64,000 nt of DNA from contig NZ_LROM01000125.1 of the NCBI RefSeq assembly GCF_001758785.1, positions 1 to 64,000 on the forward strand, read 5' to 3'. The notes under the pieces were generated by a model. It was given only the letters and a program-made list of their open reading frames with translations. It searched no databases and was not told the origin of the DNA. A program made the position numbers and the translations under genes. Shown piece by piece: positions 41,744 through 52,083 of the stretch; positions within the stretch are counted from its first letter, which is position 1, and each line of letters starts with the position of its first letter. Origin of the DNA: Duganella phyllosphaerae. Lineage in GTDB: Bacteria > Pseudomonadota > Gammaproteobacteria > Burkholderiales > Burkholderiaceae_D.

Positions 41744-43227
41744 AAAAAATCATTGCCGCCCAACTGTTCGCCATTGCGCTGGCCACGCTGATCGCCGGCT
41801 GCGCCGCCGGCCCCGATTTTGTCGCACCGGCCGCGCCCACGGCGCAGCGCTACACCGCCCAGGTGCTCGACGGCGAAGCGGCGCAGCCGGAACATACCCA
41901 GAAACTGGCGGCCGGGCAGGATGTGCCGGCGCGCTGGTGGACCAGCTTCGGCTCGGAATCGCTCAATGCCCTGGTAGATAGCGCACTGGCGGCAAATCCC
42001 GACTTGCAGGCGGCGCAGGCCGCGCTGCTGGCCGCGCGCGAAAACGCCACCGCCCAGCAGGGTCTGTGGTGGCCGGACGCCACCTTGCACCTCGCGCCCA
42101 CGCGCCAGCGGGTGGCCGGTACGTTATCGAGCCCCCTGGCCTCCGGCGCCAACCTGTTCTCGCTGCACACGGCGCAACTGAACGTGGGCTACTCGCCCGA
42201 TGTATTCGGCGGCGTGCGTCGGCAGCTGGAAGCGGCTGGCGCCGAAGTGGACGTGGCGCGCTACCAGGGCGACGCCGCGCGCCTGACACTGGAGGCGAAC
42301 GTGGTGCTGGCCGCGATCAACGAGGCTGCGCTGCGCGCGCAGCTCGACGTCACGCGCGAGCTGGCCGACCTGGCGCAGCGCCAGCTAGAGGCCACGCGCG
42401 CCATGCAGCGCGCCGGCCAGGTGGGCCCGGCCGATGTAGCGGCGCAGGAGACTGCGCTGGCGCAGGCGCAAGCCGGCGTGCCGCCGCTGGAAAAACAGGT
42501 GGCCCAGCAGCGCAACCTGCTGGCGGTGCTGGGCGGGCGCATGCCGGCCGACGGCACCGGAGCGGCGGGGGTGGAGTTCAATGGCCTGGAACTGGCCGAA
42601 ACGCTGCCGGTCAGTGTGCCGGCGCGGCTGGTGGAGCACCGGCCCGACATCCGCGCCGCCGAAGCGCAACTGCATGCGGCCAGCGCCCAGGTAGGCGTGG
42701 CCAAGGCCGCGCGCCTGCCCAATATTGCGCTCACCGCCACACTGGGCGGGACGGCGCTCAATGCCGGCACGCTGTTCAAGTCGGGGACAGGTTTCTGGAG
42801 CATCGGCGCCGACCTGGTGCAGCCGCTGTTCAAGGGCGGCGCCTTGCTGCACCAGCAGCGCGCGGCCGAAGCGGCATACACCGAAGCGTCGTTCCAGTAT
42901 CGCAGCGTGGTGCTCACGGCCTTCCAGAATGTGGCCGACGCACTGCACGCGGTCGATGCCGACGCCAGGGCGCTGCGCAGCGCGGACGCCGCCGAACAGG
43001 CCGCGCACCGCAGCCTGGGCATCGCCCAGCGCCAGTGGCAACTGGGCACGCTGGCCTATCCGGCGGTGCTGCTGGCGCAGCAGTCGTGGCAGCAGGCCAG
43101 CGTGGCGCTGATCGCGGCCCGCGCCGCGCGGTACGCGGACACGGTGGCGTTGTTCCAGGCGCTGGGTGGCGGCTGGACTGACAGCGCTCCAGTGCCAGCG
43201 CCAGCTATTGTCGCTGCCCGTCCCTGA
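41740..43227 (+). CDS. NodT-family outer-membrane factor of the metal efflux operon
   Basis: This is the outer-membrane channel, 495 residues. A lipoprotein signal with lipobox IAGC puts the acylated Cys at residue 21, followed by AAGPDF. Two OEP repeats follow, with EHRPDIRAAEAQLHAASAQVG as signature. It is translationally coupled to the permease. The end overlaps the convergent MHS transporter gene by 23 bases, and no terminator is visible in between. It is only distantly similar to the factor at 1404-2861. Confidence 0.88.
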
Positions 43228-44488
43228 CGAACAGCGCGGTGACCACGCCCACCGCGCACAGCGCCATCACGTACCACGCCGGCGCCAGCGGCTCCACCTT
43301 GAGCATCAGCGTGACCATGACCGGGGTGAGGCCGCCGAAGATGGCGTAGGCCAGGTTGTACGAAAACGACAGGCCGGAAAAACGCACCGGCGCCGGAAAC
43401 GCGCGCACCATCACGCTCGGCACCACGCCCACCACGCCCACCGCAAAGCCCAGCAGGCAGTAGAGCGGCAGCAGCAGGTCGGGGCGTACCTTGACCGTGG
43501 TGTAGAACGCGTACGTGCACGCCGCCAGCAGCAGTGCGCCGCCGATCAGCATGCGGCGTGCGCCCAGGCGGTCGGCCAGTACGCCAGCCACCACGCAGCC
43601 CACCGCCAGGCACAGCGTGGCGGCGGTGTTGGCCGTGAGCGCGGTGCGGGCATCGAAACCATAGACCTTCTGCAGCAGCGTGGGCGTCATCAGGATCACC
43701 ACCACGATGGCGGCCGACAGCATCCAGGTAAGCAGCATCGACAGCACCACCGCGCCGCGATGTTCGCGCAGCACGGCCTTGAGCGGCAGTTCCGCCGCCA
43801 GCGCCTTGCGCTGTTTGAGTTCGGTGAAGACCGGCGTTTCGTGCAGCCAGCGGCGCAGGTACATCGCGCCCAGGCCGAACACGCCGCCCAGCAGGAACGG
43901 CAGGCGCCAGCCGTAGTCGAGTACTTGCTGCGGCGTGAACACGCTGTTGATCCCGGTGGCCATCATTGAACCCAGCAATATGCCCATGGTGAGGCCGGCG
44001 GTGAGCGTGCCGCAGGCGTAGCCGATATGCCGCGCCGGCACGTGTTCCGAGACGAACACCCAGGCGCCCGGCACCTCGCCGCCCACCGCCGCGCCCTGGG
44101 CCACGCGCAGCAGCAGGAGCAGCAGCGGCGCGGCCAGGCCGATGCTGGCATAGGTGGGCAAGAGGCCGATCAGCAGCGTGGGCACGGCCATCAGCAGGAT
44201 CGACAGGTTGAACATCTTTTTGCGGCCCAGCAGGTCGCCGAAATGCGCCATGACCATGCCGCCGATCGGACGCACCACGTAGCCCGCCGCAAAAATGCCA
44301 AAGGTCTGGAACAGCCGCATCCAGTCCGGCATATCGGGCGGGAAGAAAAGGGCGCCGATGGTGGTGGCGAAGAAGACGAAAATGATGAAGTCGTAGAATT
44401 CCAGCGCACCGCCGAGGGCGGCCAGCGACAGGGTCTTGTAGTCCTGGCGCACCAGCAGGCGTGCGCTTTCCTGGGAGATGTCCGGCAT
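43205..44488 (-). CDS. MHS-family metabolite:H+ symporter (MFS)
   Basis: This is an inner-membrane uptake transporter of 427 residues with 12 membrane helices. GGALEFYDFIIFVFFATTIG and RPIGGMVMAHFGDLLGRKKM are hallmarks of the MHS group (ProP, KgtP, citrate, shikimate transporters), which import osmolytes or carboxylates with protons. The gene begins 66 bases after the hybrid-kinase stop on the same strand, so the phosphorelay may be co-transcribed with it or may control it. Substrate unknown. Confidence 0.87.
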   Translation of the reverse strand: MPDISQESARLLVRQDYKTLSLAALGGALEFYDFIIFVFFATTIGALFFPPDMPDWMRLFQTFGIFAAGYVVRPIGGMVMAHFGDLLGRKKMFNLSILLMAVPTLLIGLLPTYASIGLAAPLLLLLLRVAQGAAVGGEVPGAWVFVSEHVPARHIGYACGTLTAGLTMGILLGSMMATGINSVFTPQQVLDYGWRLPFLLGGVFGLGAMYLRRWLHETPVFTELKQRKALAAELPLKAVLREHRGAVVLSMLLTWMLSAAIVVVILMTPTLLQKVYGFDARTALTANTAATLCLAVGCVVAGVLADRLGARRMLIGGALLLAACTYAFYTTVKVRPDLLLPLYCLLGFAVGVVGVVPSVMVRAFPAPVRFSGLSFSYNLAYAIFGGLTPVMVTLMLKVEPLAPAWYVMALCAVGVVTALFVRDGQRQ

Positions 44489-44554
44489 CGAAGTGTCTCT
44501 CGCTATTATTGTTAGAACATTGGTTTTTGAACGATAGCGCCATTCTATGACGAT

Positions 44555-46750
44555 TCAGTCGCCGGTGCAGCGGCGAATGGCGTCGGCAAAGGCGGTGGCC
44601 GTAAATGGCTTGGTCAGGTAGCCATCGGCCCCCGCTGCCAGGCAGCGCGCGCGGTCGCCGTCGATGGCATTGGCGGTAAGCGCGATCACCGGCGTATGCG
44701 GCCAGCCGTTGGCCGCTTCCTGCGCACGCAGGCGGCGGCACGCTTCATAGCCGTCCATCACAGGCATCATGCAGTCCATCAGCACCAGGTCGTAGCGTCG
44801 CGCCGTCAGCGCGTCGAGCGCCTGCTGGCCGTCGTGTACTTCGTCGGCGGTCCAGCCGAGCTTGCGCAGCAGGATGCGCGCCAGCTGCCGGTTCATTTCC
44901 GTGTCCTCCACCAGCAGCGCATGGCCGGCAGGCGCCGGGACGGATGCGGCGACCTGCGCCGACGCCGGCGCGCTGTCGGCCGGCGGCGCCGGCATCAGCC
45001 GCGCCGGCAGCTCGAAGCTGAAGGTCGAGCCCTGGCCCGGGATGCTGGCGCACCCGATGGCGCCGCCCATCAATTCGACCAGGTGCTTGCAGATCGCCAG
45101 GCCCAGGCCGGTGCCGCCGTAGCGGTTGCCGATACTGCTGTCGGCCTGGCGAAACGGTTCGAACAGGTGGGACTGCGCGTGCGGACAGATGCCGATGCCG
45201 CTGTCGGTCACCGAGTAGCGCAGGCGCCACTGCGCGGGGTCGGCGCCGGCTGATGGTGCGATGGCCTGCAAGCGGATGCCAATGGCCCCGGCAGGGGTGA
45301 ACTTGACGGCATTGTTGACCAGGTTGCCCAGCACCTGGCGCACCCGCGCAGGGTCGCCTTCGACGTGGCCAGGCAGGTGATCGACATCGACCGACAGGCG
45401 CAGCTGCTTGCGTTCGGCGCTGGCCCGGTGCAGCGCCAATACCTGTTCGATCAGCTGGGCCGGCGCATAGGCCTGCCGTTCGAGCTGCATGTGGCCAGCT
45501 TCGACCTTAGAAAAATCGAGCAGGTCGTTGATGATGTGGAGCAGTTCCAGCGCGGCGTGGTGCACATTGCCGGCGTAGGTGCGCTGGGTGGCGTCGAGGC
45601 GGGTGTCGAGCATCAACTCGCTCATGCCGACAATGCCGTTCATCGGCGTGCGGATCTCGTGGCTGGTCACGGCCAGAAAGCGCGACTTGGCGGCATTGGC
45701 GGCGTCGGCTTCGGCCTTCAGGGCCAGCGCCTGGCGCGCATCTTCCTCGCGGCGCTTGAGCAGGAAGGCCATCAGCACAAAGGCAATCAGTACCGCGATC
45801 ATGCTGGGCAGGACCACCGCGCCGAGCATGCGCAGGTTGTTGCGCCAGCCGGCGAACAGCAGTTCTTCGGTGATGGTGGCGTTGATGATCAGCGGGTAGT
45901 CGCGCACCACGCGGACGGCGCCCATGCGCTGCACCGTGCGCATGCCGTCTGCCGCGCGCGGACTGCTGGTGAGCACCACGTCGTGCTGCTTGCCGGCGCT
46001 GATGACGTCGTACGTGGCGCCGCCCAGGTTGCGTTTGCCCATCATGGACTCGCGCACCGGCCAGCGCGCCAGCAAGGTAAAGTCGCTGCGGTACAGCGAG
46101 ATGGCGGCGTGTTCGCCCAGGCTCACGTTGCGGAAAAACTCGCCGAAGAAATCGCACGATACGCCCACCAGGATCACGCCGGCGAACCGGCCGGCAGGGT
46201 CGTTCAGGCGCCGGCTCACGTAAAATGTCCAGGTCTGGTTGCCCTTGTTGCGCACCGGGGTGGAGAGGAACGGCTTGGGCGAGTCGTTCTGCGCGTGGTG
46301 CAAAAAATAGTCGCGGTCGGCCACGTTGATGGGCGGCGCCGGATGGCTGCGGGTGAAGTTGATCACGTTGCCGCTGGCGGCGATGATGGTGGCCACGCTG
46401 ATTTGCGGCGACACGCTGATGCGGTCGCGCAGCGCCTGGGACATGCGCGCGCTGCCGAGTGCCGCCTGGCGCGCGGTCGGTGATGGGCCGGCTTTGTCGG
46501 CGGCGTCGGCCACCAGCGCGTCGATGCTGTCGAGCACCTGGTAAGTGGAGGTCATGGTCTGGGCGGTGTTCTCGGCCAGCACGAGGGTGAGGTTTTCCAG
46601 TTCGCCGCGCCAGTCGGCGATTTCGTGGACGTACAGGCGCCAGCTCACCAGCGCGGTGGTTGCGCCCAGCATGGCCAGCAGCACCACGCACACGAGTACG
46701 GTGGCGCGGCGCGCGGTGAGGGCGCTCCAGCGGCGTCGGACGACGGTCAT
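44555..46750 (-). CDS. Cache-domain hybrid histidine kinase
   Basis: Inner-membrane sensor of 731 residues. Transmembrane helix 1 is at about 17-38. A periplasmic double-Cache domain lies at about 45-300 (NVADRDYFLHHAQ and TWTFYVSRRLNDPAGRFAGV are typical), then transmembrane helix 2 at about 308-331 and HisKA with H364 (TSHEIRTPMNGI). The ATPase domain ends in YGGTGLGLAICKHLVELMGG and the receiver has D659 (LVLMDCMMP). Cache sensors usually bind small carboxylates or amino acids directly. The separate Hpt gene ends 13 bases upstream of this start and completes a four-step relay. Confidence 0.88.
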   Translation of the reverse strand: MTVVRRRWSALTARRATVLVCVVLLAMLGATTALVSWRLYVHEIADWRGELENLTLVLAENTAQTMTSTYQVLDSIDALVADAADKAGPSPTARQAALGSARMSQALRDRISVSPQISVATIIAASGNVINFTRSHPAPPINVADRDYFLHHAQNDSPKPFLSTPVRNKGNQTWTFYVSRRLNDPAGRFAGVILVGVSCDFFGEFFRNVSLGEHAAISLYRSDFTLLARWPVRESMMGKRNLGGATYDVISAGKQHDVVLTSSPRAADGMRTVQRMGAVRVVRDYPLIINATITEELLFAGWRNNLRMLGAVVLPSMIAVLIAFVLMAFLLKRREEDARQALALKAEADAANAAKSRFLAVTSHEIRTPMNGIVGMSELMLDTRLDATQRTYAGNVHHAALELLHIINDLLDFSKVEAGHMQLERQAYAPAQLIEQVLALHRASAERKQLRLSVDVDHLPGHVEGDPARVRQVLGNLVNNAVKFTPAGAIGIRLQAIAPSAGADPAQWRLRYSVTDSGIGICPHAQSHLFEPFRQADSSIGNRYGGTGLGLAICKHLVELMGGAIGCASIPGQGSTFSFELPARLMPAPPADSAPASAQVAASVPAPAGHALLVEDTEMNRQLARILLRKLGWTADEVHDGQQALDALTARRYDLVLMDCMMPVMDGYEACRRLRAQEAANGWPHTPVIALTANAIDGDRARCLAAGADGYLTKPFTATAFADAIRRCTGD

Positions 46751-46763
46751 GGCGCGCGGCGGC

Positions 46764-47123
46764 TCAGTTCTGCGGTACCGCGCGTACGATGCTCTGGGTG
46801 ACCTCGCGCATTACCAGCGCAAGCAGCGGCGCCAGTTCGGCCTGGGCGGCGTCGAGCGCGCAGCCCTGGCGCGCGGCCGACTCGTGGCGTTGCAGTTCGC
46901 TCGAGAACGTGGCGGCGCCGATCAGCATCGCCATGCCCTTGAGCGCGTGGCTGCTGGCGGCAATCGCCTGATAGTCGCGCCGCGCGAACGCCTGCTCCAG
47001 CCGCGAGAACAATCCCGGCGCATGTTCGAGGAAGGTGTGCGACAGCGTGATAAAGGTGCCGTGATCGCCGGCCGCCTCCATCAGCACGGTGGGGTCGATG
47101 CTCTGGTAACGGTAGTGGCTCAT
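46764..47123 (-). CDS. Histidine phosphotransfer (Hpt) protein
   Basis: This 119-residue four-helix protein carries phosphoryl groups between receivers. The phospho-accepting H59 sits in SSHALKGMAMLIG, the standard Hpt motif. The start at 47123 overlaps the stop of the upstream HTH-receiver gene by four bases. The hybrid kinase gene follows 13 bases downstream, so kinase receiver, Hpt and output receiver are encoded in one operon. Confidence 0.87.
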   Translation of the reverse strand: MSHYRYQSIDPTVLMEAAGDHGTFITLSHTFLEHAPGLFSRLEQAFARRDYQAIAASSHALKGMAMLIGAATFSSELQRHESAARQGCALDAAQAELAPLLALVMREVTQSIVRAVPQN

Positions 47124-47698
47124 CGGGCGGCCCGCAGGAAGTTGGCGCAGCCGGCGCGCAGGTAGCCGCGCAATTCGTCGTAGTTGACCGGCTTGCCGAA
47201 AAAGACCACGCCCGGCGGCAAACCGCCGCGCGCCACCAGATCCGATTCGCCGAGCGCCGAGACGACGGCAATGTGCATGGGCCGCAGTTGCGGGTCGTTG
47301 ACGATGGTGTTCAGCAGCTCATAGCCGTCGATGCCTTCCATGACGATGTCGGTGACGACGATGTCGGGCTGGCGGCGGGCCACTTCCAGCAAGGCCTGGT
47401 AGCCGTTCTCGCAAAATACCAGTTGCGCCGTCAGGTTCCAGGCGCCCAGGTGCTTCTGGTACAGGATGCGCTGCATCGGATTGTCTTCCACGACCAGGAT
47501 GGTGGCCCGCTCGCGGCCCGGCTGGCCCTTGTAAGCCAGTACCGCTGCCATGGGAATGCGGCGGTGGCCGCCACGGGTTTTCCAGGCGTCGATGGCGCCC
47601 GACTCCACCAGTTGCTGGACCGAGGAGACCGAGACGCCGAGGATTTCGGCCGCGCGCTGGGTGGTGCAGACTTCATCGTTTTCAATTACGGATTTCAT
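47120..47698 (-). CDS. Excisionase-type HTH fused to a receiver domain
   Basis: A 192-residue output protein of unusual order. The DNA-binding domain comes first (residues about 8-58): CTTQRAAEILGVSVSSVQQL then KTRGGHRRIP, a MerR/excisionase winged helix. A receiver follows at about 66-190, with acidic ED at 71-72, D117 (IVVTDIVMEG), S147 and K169 (FFGKPVNY). Most response regulators have the reverse order. The start at 47698 (MKSVIEN) is preferred over 47743. It is the first gene of the relay operon and presumably its transcriptional output. Confidence 0.82.
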   Translation of the reverse strand: MKSVIENDEVCTTQRAAEILGVSVSSVQQLVESGAIDAWKTRGGHRRIPMAAVLAYKGQPGRERATILVVEDNPMQRILYQKHLGAWNLTAQLVFCENGYQALLEVARRQPDIVVTDIVMEGIDGYELLNTIVNDPQLRPMHIAVVSALGESDLVARGGLPPGVVFFGKPVNYDELRGYLRAGCANFLRAAR

Positions 47699-47849
47699 TA
47701 CGCGCTTTGGCAGGCAATCGCAGGAATTCGAGGTTATCGCCAAAATTCATTTTAATCAATGAATTTATGGATTCCCCCGCCAATTCACGCTGTTGTCACA
47801 ATCGCCTGCTAGCCTGTGGGTGATCATGGTCGGCTGGAGATGGAAGCGG

Positions 47850-49169
47850 ATGTCAACGGAAGCAATCGCAGGCGCGCAATCGCGCCCGGGTGGGCTGGCG
47901 GCGCAGCGGGAAGAGTTCACCGCCGCGCTGGCGCGCATCCTGGCCAGCCAGGCGTTTTCGCGCAGCGGACGGCTGACGGCTTTTCTGCGCCACGTCTGCG
48001 TCGCAACCCTCGACGGCCAGGAAAAACAGCTCTCCGAGCAGCGCATTGGCACGGCCGTCTTCGGCCGCCCCGACCATTACAACCCTTCCGACGACACCAT
48101 CGTGCGCAGCACGGCGCGGCTGCTGCGCCAGCGCCTCGACCAGTATTACGAGGACGAGGGCCGTGCGGAAGCGTTTCGCATCGCGATTCCACGGGGCGCA
48201 TATGTGCCGGTGTTTGTGCCTCTAGCGCCGCTGGCAGCTTCTCCGGAGCCAATGCCTGCATCCGTTGTTGCCTCTTCGCCGCCGCCAGCGACGCATGTCC
48301 CGGTCCCTTCGGCGCATCACTGGCGGCTGGCGGCGCTGATGCCCGCATTGATGCTGCTGGTGCTGGCCGCCATGGCCATCCTGTGGTGGCAGTCGCGCGA
48401 TGACGCAGCGAGCAGTTCGGCGCAAGATGCGAGTACGCGGTTCTGGGCCACCATGCTGCCGGCCGACCGCGATGCCACGCTGGTGGTGTCCGACAACGGC
48501 CTGGTGATGTACCAGGGCGATACGCGCCGCGCAGTGCCGCTGGCCGACTACATCGCCAACCGTCCCGGTGCGGCGGACACGCCAACGCTGGAGGTGGAAC
48601 GCTACAACGCACGCCGGTACACCGGCATGTCGTCGGTGACGCTGGCGGCGGAACTGGGCAAGCTGGCCACCGCCGCGCCGCAGCGGTATCACGTGCGCTT
48701 TTCACGTGATGTGAAACTGTCAGACCTCAAGCACGACAACACCATCCTCGTCGGCGTCGAGTCTTCCAATCCCTGGTGGGCGCTGTATCGCAACCAGTTC
48801 AATTTTCACATCGACTGGGACAGTGAAACCGGTGATTTTCTCATTCTGAACGACCGGCCCGTCAGCGGTGAACGGCCGCGTTACCCGTTCTCTTCACGCG
48901 ACCCGGCGCGGCGCGGCTATGCGCTGATCGGCTTCAAACGCAACCTGAGCGGCGACGGCCACACGCTGCTGATCGGCGGTACCACCTCGGCCGGGACCGA
49001 CGCCGCCATCGAGTTCATGATGAATCCCGCGCAACTCGGGCCCCTGATCCACCGGGCGCAGCGGGAAAATGGCGCGATCGGCGACTTCGAAGTGCTGCTG
49101 CAATGCGTGTTGCAGGCCAATGGCAGCACCGATATCGCGGTGCTGGGCACGCGCGTGGCGCCGCGCTGA
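47850..49169 (+). CDS. Membrane-anchored winged-helix protein, candidate regulator
   Basis: A 439-residue protein. The N-terminal cytoplasmic part (about 20-118) contains the segment LSEQRIGTAVFGRPDHYNPS and DDTIVRSTARLLRQRLDQYY, a winged-helix-like domain that I know from signal-transducing membrane proteins of Acidobacteria and Burkholderiales. A Pro-rich linker follows, then one membrane helix (about 159-181) and a 250-residue extracytoplasmic domain of unknown fold. ATG at 47850 has GGAAGCGG ahead. It lies 141 bases before a TonB receptor gene on the same strand, so control of that receiver-less uptake locus is plausible. DNA binding itself is unproven. Confidence 0.6.
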   Translation: MSTEAIAGAQSRPGGLAAQREEFTAALARILASQAFSRSGRLTAFLRHVCVATLDGQEKQLSEQRIGTAVFGRPDHYNPSDDTIVRSTARLLRQRLDQYYEDEGRAEAFRIAIPRGAYVPVFVPLAPLAASPEPMPASVVASSPPPATHVPVPSAHHWRLAALMPALMLLVLAAMAILWWQSRDDAASSSAQDASTRFWATMLPADRDATLVVSDNGLVMYQGDTRRAVPLADYIANRPGAADTPTLEVERYNARRYTGMSSVTLAAELGKLATAAPQRYHVRFSRDVKLSDLKHDNTILVGVESSNPWWALYRNQFNFHIDWDSETGDFLILNDRPVSGERPRYPFSSRDPARRGYALIGFKRNLSGDGHTLLIGGTTSAGTDAAIEFMMNPAQLGPLIHRAQRENGAIGDFEVLLQCVLQANGSTDIAVLGTRVAPR

Positions 49170-49310
49170 GACAGCGGTTTTGACAGCGTATTTCACGGTG
49201 AGATTTGACCGTGAAACGCACCCCGGCAAGCGGCGCCGACCCTACACTCGATGCCGATCGCAGCAGGCATTCCAGCCGGCGCGGCACCATCTGCAAGGGG
49301 ATCGAACAAC

Positions 49311-52082
49311 ATGAAGTACACCATGACCAAACACCGCTGGTTGCTGGCGCCTACCGCCGTGGCGCTGACCATGGCGACCGGCGCCCACGCCCAGCAAGCG
49401 GCCCAGCCGGCCAACGCCGATAACCAGGCGACGCCTGACACCGTCGTCACCGTCACCGGCATCAAGCGCGCCTACCTGAAAGCCATCGAGAGCAAGCTCG
49501 ATCGCAGCGGCATCGCCGACGTGGTCAGCGCCAACGAGGTGCAGGGTCTGCCCGACAACACCATCGTCGAAACGCTGCGCCGGGTGCCGGGGCTCTCGGT
49601 CCTGCCCACGCTGGACAATGAGCACCCGCGCGACGAGGCGGCCACGCCGGTGCTGCGCGGCCTGGGTGCGGCCTACAACAACGTCACCATCGACGGCTCG
49701 CCCCTGGCCTCGCCGGGTACGCCGAACGGCAATCTCGGTTCGATCGGACGCGGCGTGCGGCTCGACCTGCTGCCGTCGTCGATGATCAGCGAGCTGGTGG
49801 TGTCCAAAACCTTCGGCGCCGACCAGGAACCGAACGCCATCGGCGGCGCCATCGACCTCAAAACGCGCAGCGCCTTCGAACGCGGCGGCCGGCCGTTCTT
49901 TACCATCGAGGGAGCGGGTGGGGCGGCCAGCGACGGTTCGCGCCCACGGCCGCAGGACCGTATCGGCCAGCGCGTGATCTCCACCGGCAGCTTCACCTTT
50001 GGCGACGCTAAACAGTACGGCATGGTGGTAGCGGCCAACTACCAGAAGCTCGATACCAGCACCGACACGCACATGACCACCGACACCGTGTTCGAGAATT
50101 TTTACGACGCGGCCGGCAACCGCCTCAGTGGCAATAACCTCGGCAACGGCTATGCCGTGCCGCAGCAGGACAAGTACTGGTATGTGCAGGACCAGCGCTC
50201 GCGCCTGGGCCTCACCGTCAAGCTCGAAGCGAAGCCATGGCAATCGGTGTATGGCTTTGTCACCGGCGGCTATTACAAGTTCCGCGACCAGATGGTGCGC
50301 AACGAAAACCTGATCGATCCGCGCAATACGCTCACCGTGCAAAACCAGGGGCCGACGTCCGGCCGCTATCCGGGCGGCGACGTCGAAGTGGGCTACTCGC
50401 AGCAGGACATGACCAGCGCAACGCGGCTGCTGCAAAGCGGTGTCGATTGGCAGATCGCCGACCACGAGACGCTGGGCCTGCGCGCCAACGTCTCGCGCGC
50501 TACCTACCGTGAACCGATCAGGATGATCAAGTACGGCACCAATGCCAGCTACAGCGCACCCGGCACCGGCGGCGCCATTCCCGTCGCCACGCCGGAATAC
50601 GCGTTCGACTACGACACCAGCAATCTGAATCATTCGTTCAACGTCTCGCCGGCGGCATACAACAACCTGTCCAACTACAAGCTGCTGTACTACCGCGACG
50701 ACTACCGCCGCTCGGCGCAGGACACCATCGGCAACGTGCGCGCCGACTACCGGCGCGAACTCGATCAGCCGGGCGTGGGCTTTGCCGTGGGCGCCGCTTA
50801 CACCGTGGACCGTCCTGGCTACAATATTCATCGCAACGACCTGGAACCGAACACCAGCCAGCCCGCGCTCACTCTGCTTGGCGTGACCGGCCCTTCCGCA
50901 CCGCTGCGCTACAGCCAGAATGGCCTGGGACTGATCACCATCGACCCGCAGGCGGCCAGCGCCCAGATCGAGGCGCTGCGGGCGGCCGGTGGCCTGAACA
51001 CCACCAACCAGACTGCGTTCAGCAACCAGGACAACTTCGAGCATCGCGAGCGCACGCTGGGCGCTTACGCCCAGGTCAGTTTCAACACCGAACAGTGGAA
51101 AACCCTGGTGGGCCTGCGCGACGACCGCACCCTGCTCAACACCGCCGGCCGCGCGCTGGTGGCCGGCGCCTGGACGCCGCTGCCCACGTCGTCGCGCTAC
51201 AACTTCCTGTTGCCGTCGCTGCAAACCACGTGGCAGGCCAGCGCGGACCTCGACCTGCGCGCTGCTGCCAGCCAGACCATCGGCCGGCCCACTTACGATT
51301 CCTACGCGGCGCGCAGCGCCATCAGTTTCACCAACGTCGGCGACACGGGCAATCCAAACGCCACCGGTGTGGCGGTCACGGTGGGCAACCCGGACATCAA
51401 GCCGCGCCTGTCCACCAACACCGACCTGGCACTGAACTACCGCCTGCCGAAGGCGGCCAAGGGCCTGCTGTCGGTGGCGGTGTTCAACAAGGACATCAAG
51501 GACGAGATCTTCAACCAGGCCTCGCAGGGCTACACCTACCAGGGTGTGAACTATGTGAACGCGGTGGTCACGCGGCCGGCCAATGCGTCGAAGGCATCGA
51601 TCCGGGGCGCGGAACTGAGTGCGGTGGTCAACTCGCTGGGCTGGATCCACCCGCTCATCGCCGACATGGGCTTGAGCGCCAACTGGAGCGCGCTCGATGG
51701 CAAGATGACGGTGCGCCGGTCCGATGGCTCCGCACGCGACATCGACCGCCTGGTGGGTCAGCCCGACCGCACCGCCAACCTGACCGTGTTCTATGCCAGC
51801 GCCGGACTGGAACTGCGCGCGGCGTACAACCGCCAGGGCAAGGCGCTGCGCGCTATCGTGCCGGATATCGCCTGGCAGGACCTGTACTGGGCGCCGCGCT
51901 CGCAGGTGGACCTGCAGGCCAGCTACAAGCTTACGCGCGAGCTGACCCTGTTCGGCCAGGTGCAGAACGTCACCGGCAAGCGCATGACCAGCCTCACCGG
52001 ACCGTCGATGAACCTGCTCAAGGATACCTATTCCGTGCCGAAGGTGGCGTGGGTGGGCTTGCGCTACACGCCGGAGTTTTAA
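49311..52082 (+). CDS. TonB-dependent outer-membrane receptor
   Basis: This is an energised outer-membrane importer of 923 residues. It has a signal peptide (cleavage near GAHAQ, residue about 28), a plug domain with DTVVTVTGIKRA and GLPDNTIVETLRRVPGLSVL, and a long 22-strand barrel region ending in Phe (LRYTPEF). The plug style matches the large Xanthomonas/Caulobacter group of carbohydrate or complex-nutrient receptors rather than siderophore receptors. The glycerophosphodiesterase gene starts one base after its stop, so the two are co-expressed, pointing to a phosphodiester or plant-polymer substrate. Confidence 0.9.
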   Translation: MKYTMTKHRWLLAPTAVALTMATGAHAQQAAQPANADNQATPDTVVTVTGIKRAYLKAIESKLDRSGIADVVSANEVQGLPDNTIVETLRRVPGLSVLPTLDNEHPRDEAATPVLRGLGAAYNNVTIDGSPLASPGTPNGNLGSIGRGVRLDLLPSSMISELVVSKTFGADQEPNAIGGAIDLKTRSAFERGGRPFFTIEGAGGAASDGSRPRPQDRIGQRVISTGSFTFGDAKQYGMVVAANYQKLDTSTDTHMTTDTVFENFYDAAGNRLSGNNLGNGYAVPQQDKYWYVQDQRSRLGLTVKLEAKPWQSVYGFVTGGYYKFRDQMVRNENLIDPRNTLTVQNQGPTSGRYPGGDVEVGYSQQDMTSATRLLQSGVDWQIADHETLGLRANVSRATYREPIRMIKYGTNASYSAPGTGGAIPVATPEYAFDYDTSNLNHSFNVSPAAYNNLSNYKLLYYRDDYRRSAQDTIGNVRADYRRELDQPGVGFAVGAAYTVDRPGYNIHRNDLEPNTSQPALTLLGVTGPSAPLRYSQNGLGLITIDPQAASAQIEALRAAGGLNTTNQTAFSNQDNFEHRERTLGAYAQVSFNTEQWKTLVGLRDDRTLLNTAGRALVAGAWTPLPTSSRYNFLLPSLQTTWQASADLDLRAAASQTIGRPTYDSYAARSAISFTNVGDTGNPNATGVAVTVGNPDIKPRLSTNTDLALNYRLPKAAKGLLSVAVFNKDIKDEIFNQASQGYTYQGVNYVNAVVTRPANASKASIRGAELSAVVNSLGWIHPLIADMGLSANWSALDGKMTVRRSDGSARDIDRLVGQPDRTANLTVFYASAGLELRAAYNRQGKALRAIVPDIAWQDLYWAPRSQVDLQASYKLTRELTLFGQVQNVTGKRMTSLTGPSMNLLKDTYSVPKVAWVGLRYTPEF

Positions 52083-52083
52083 C

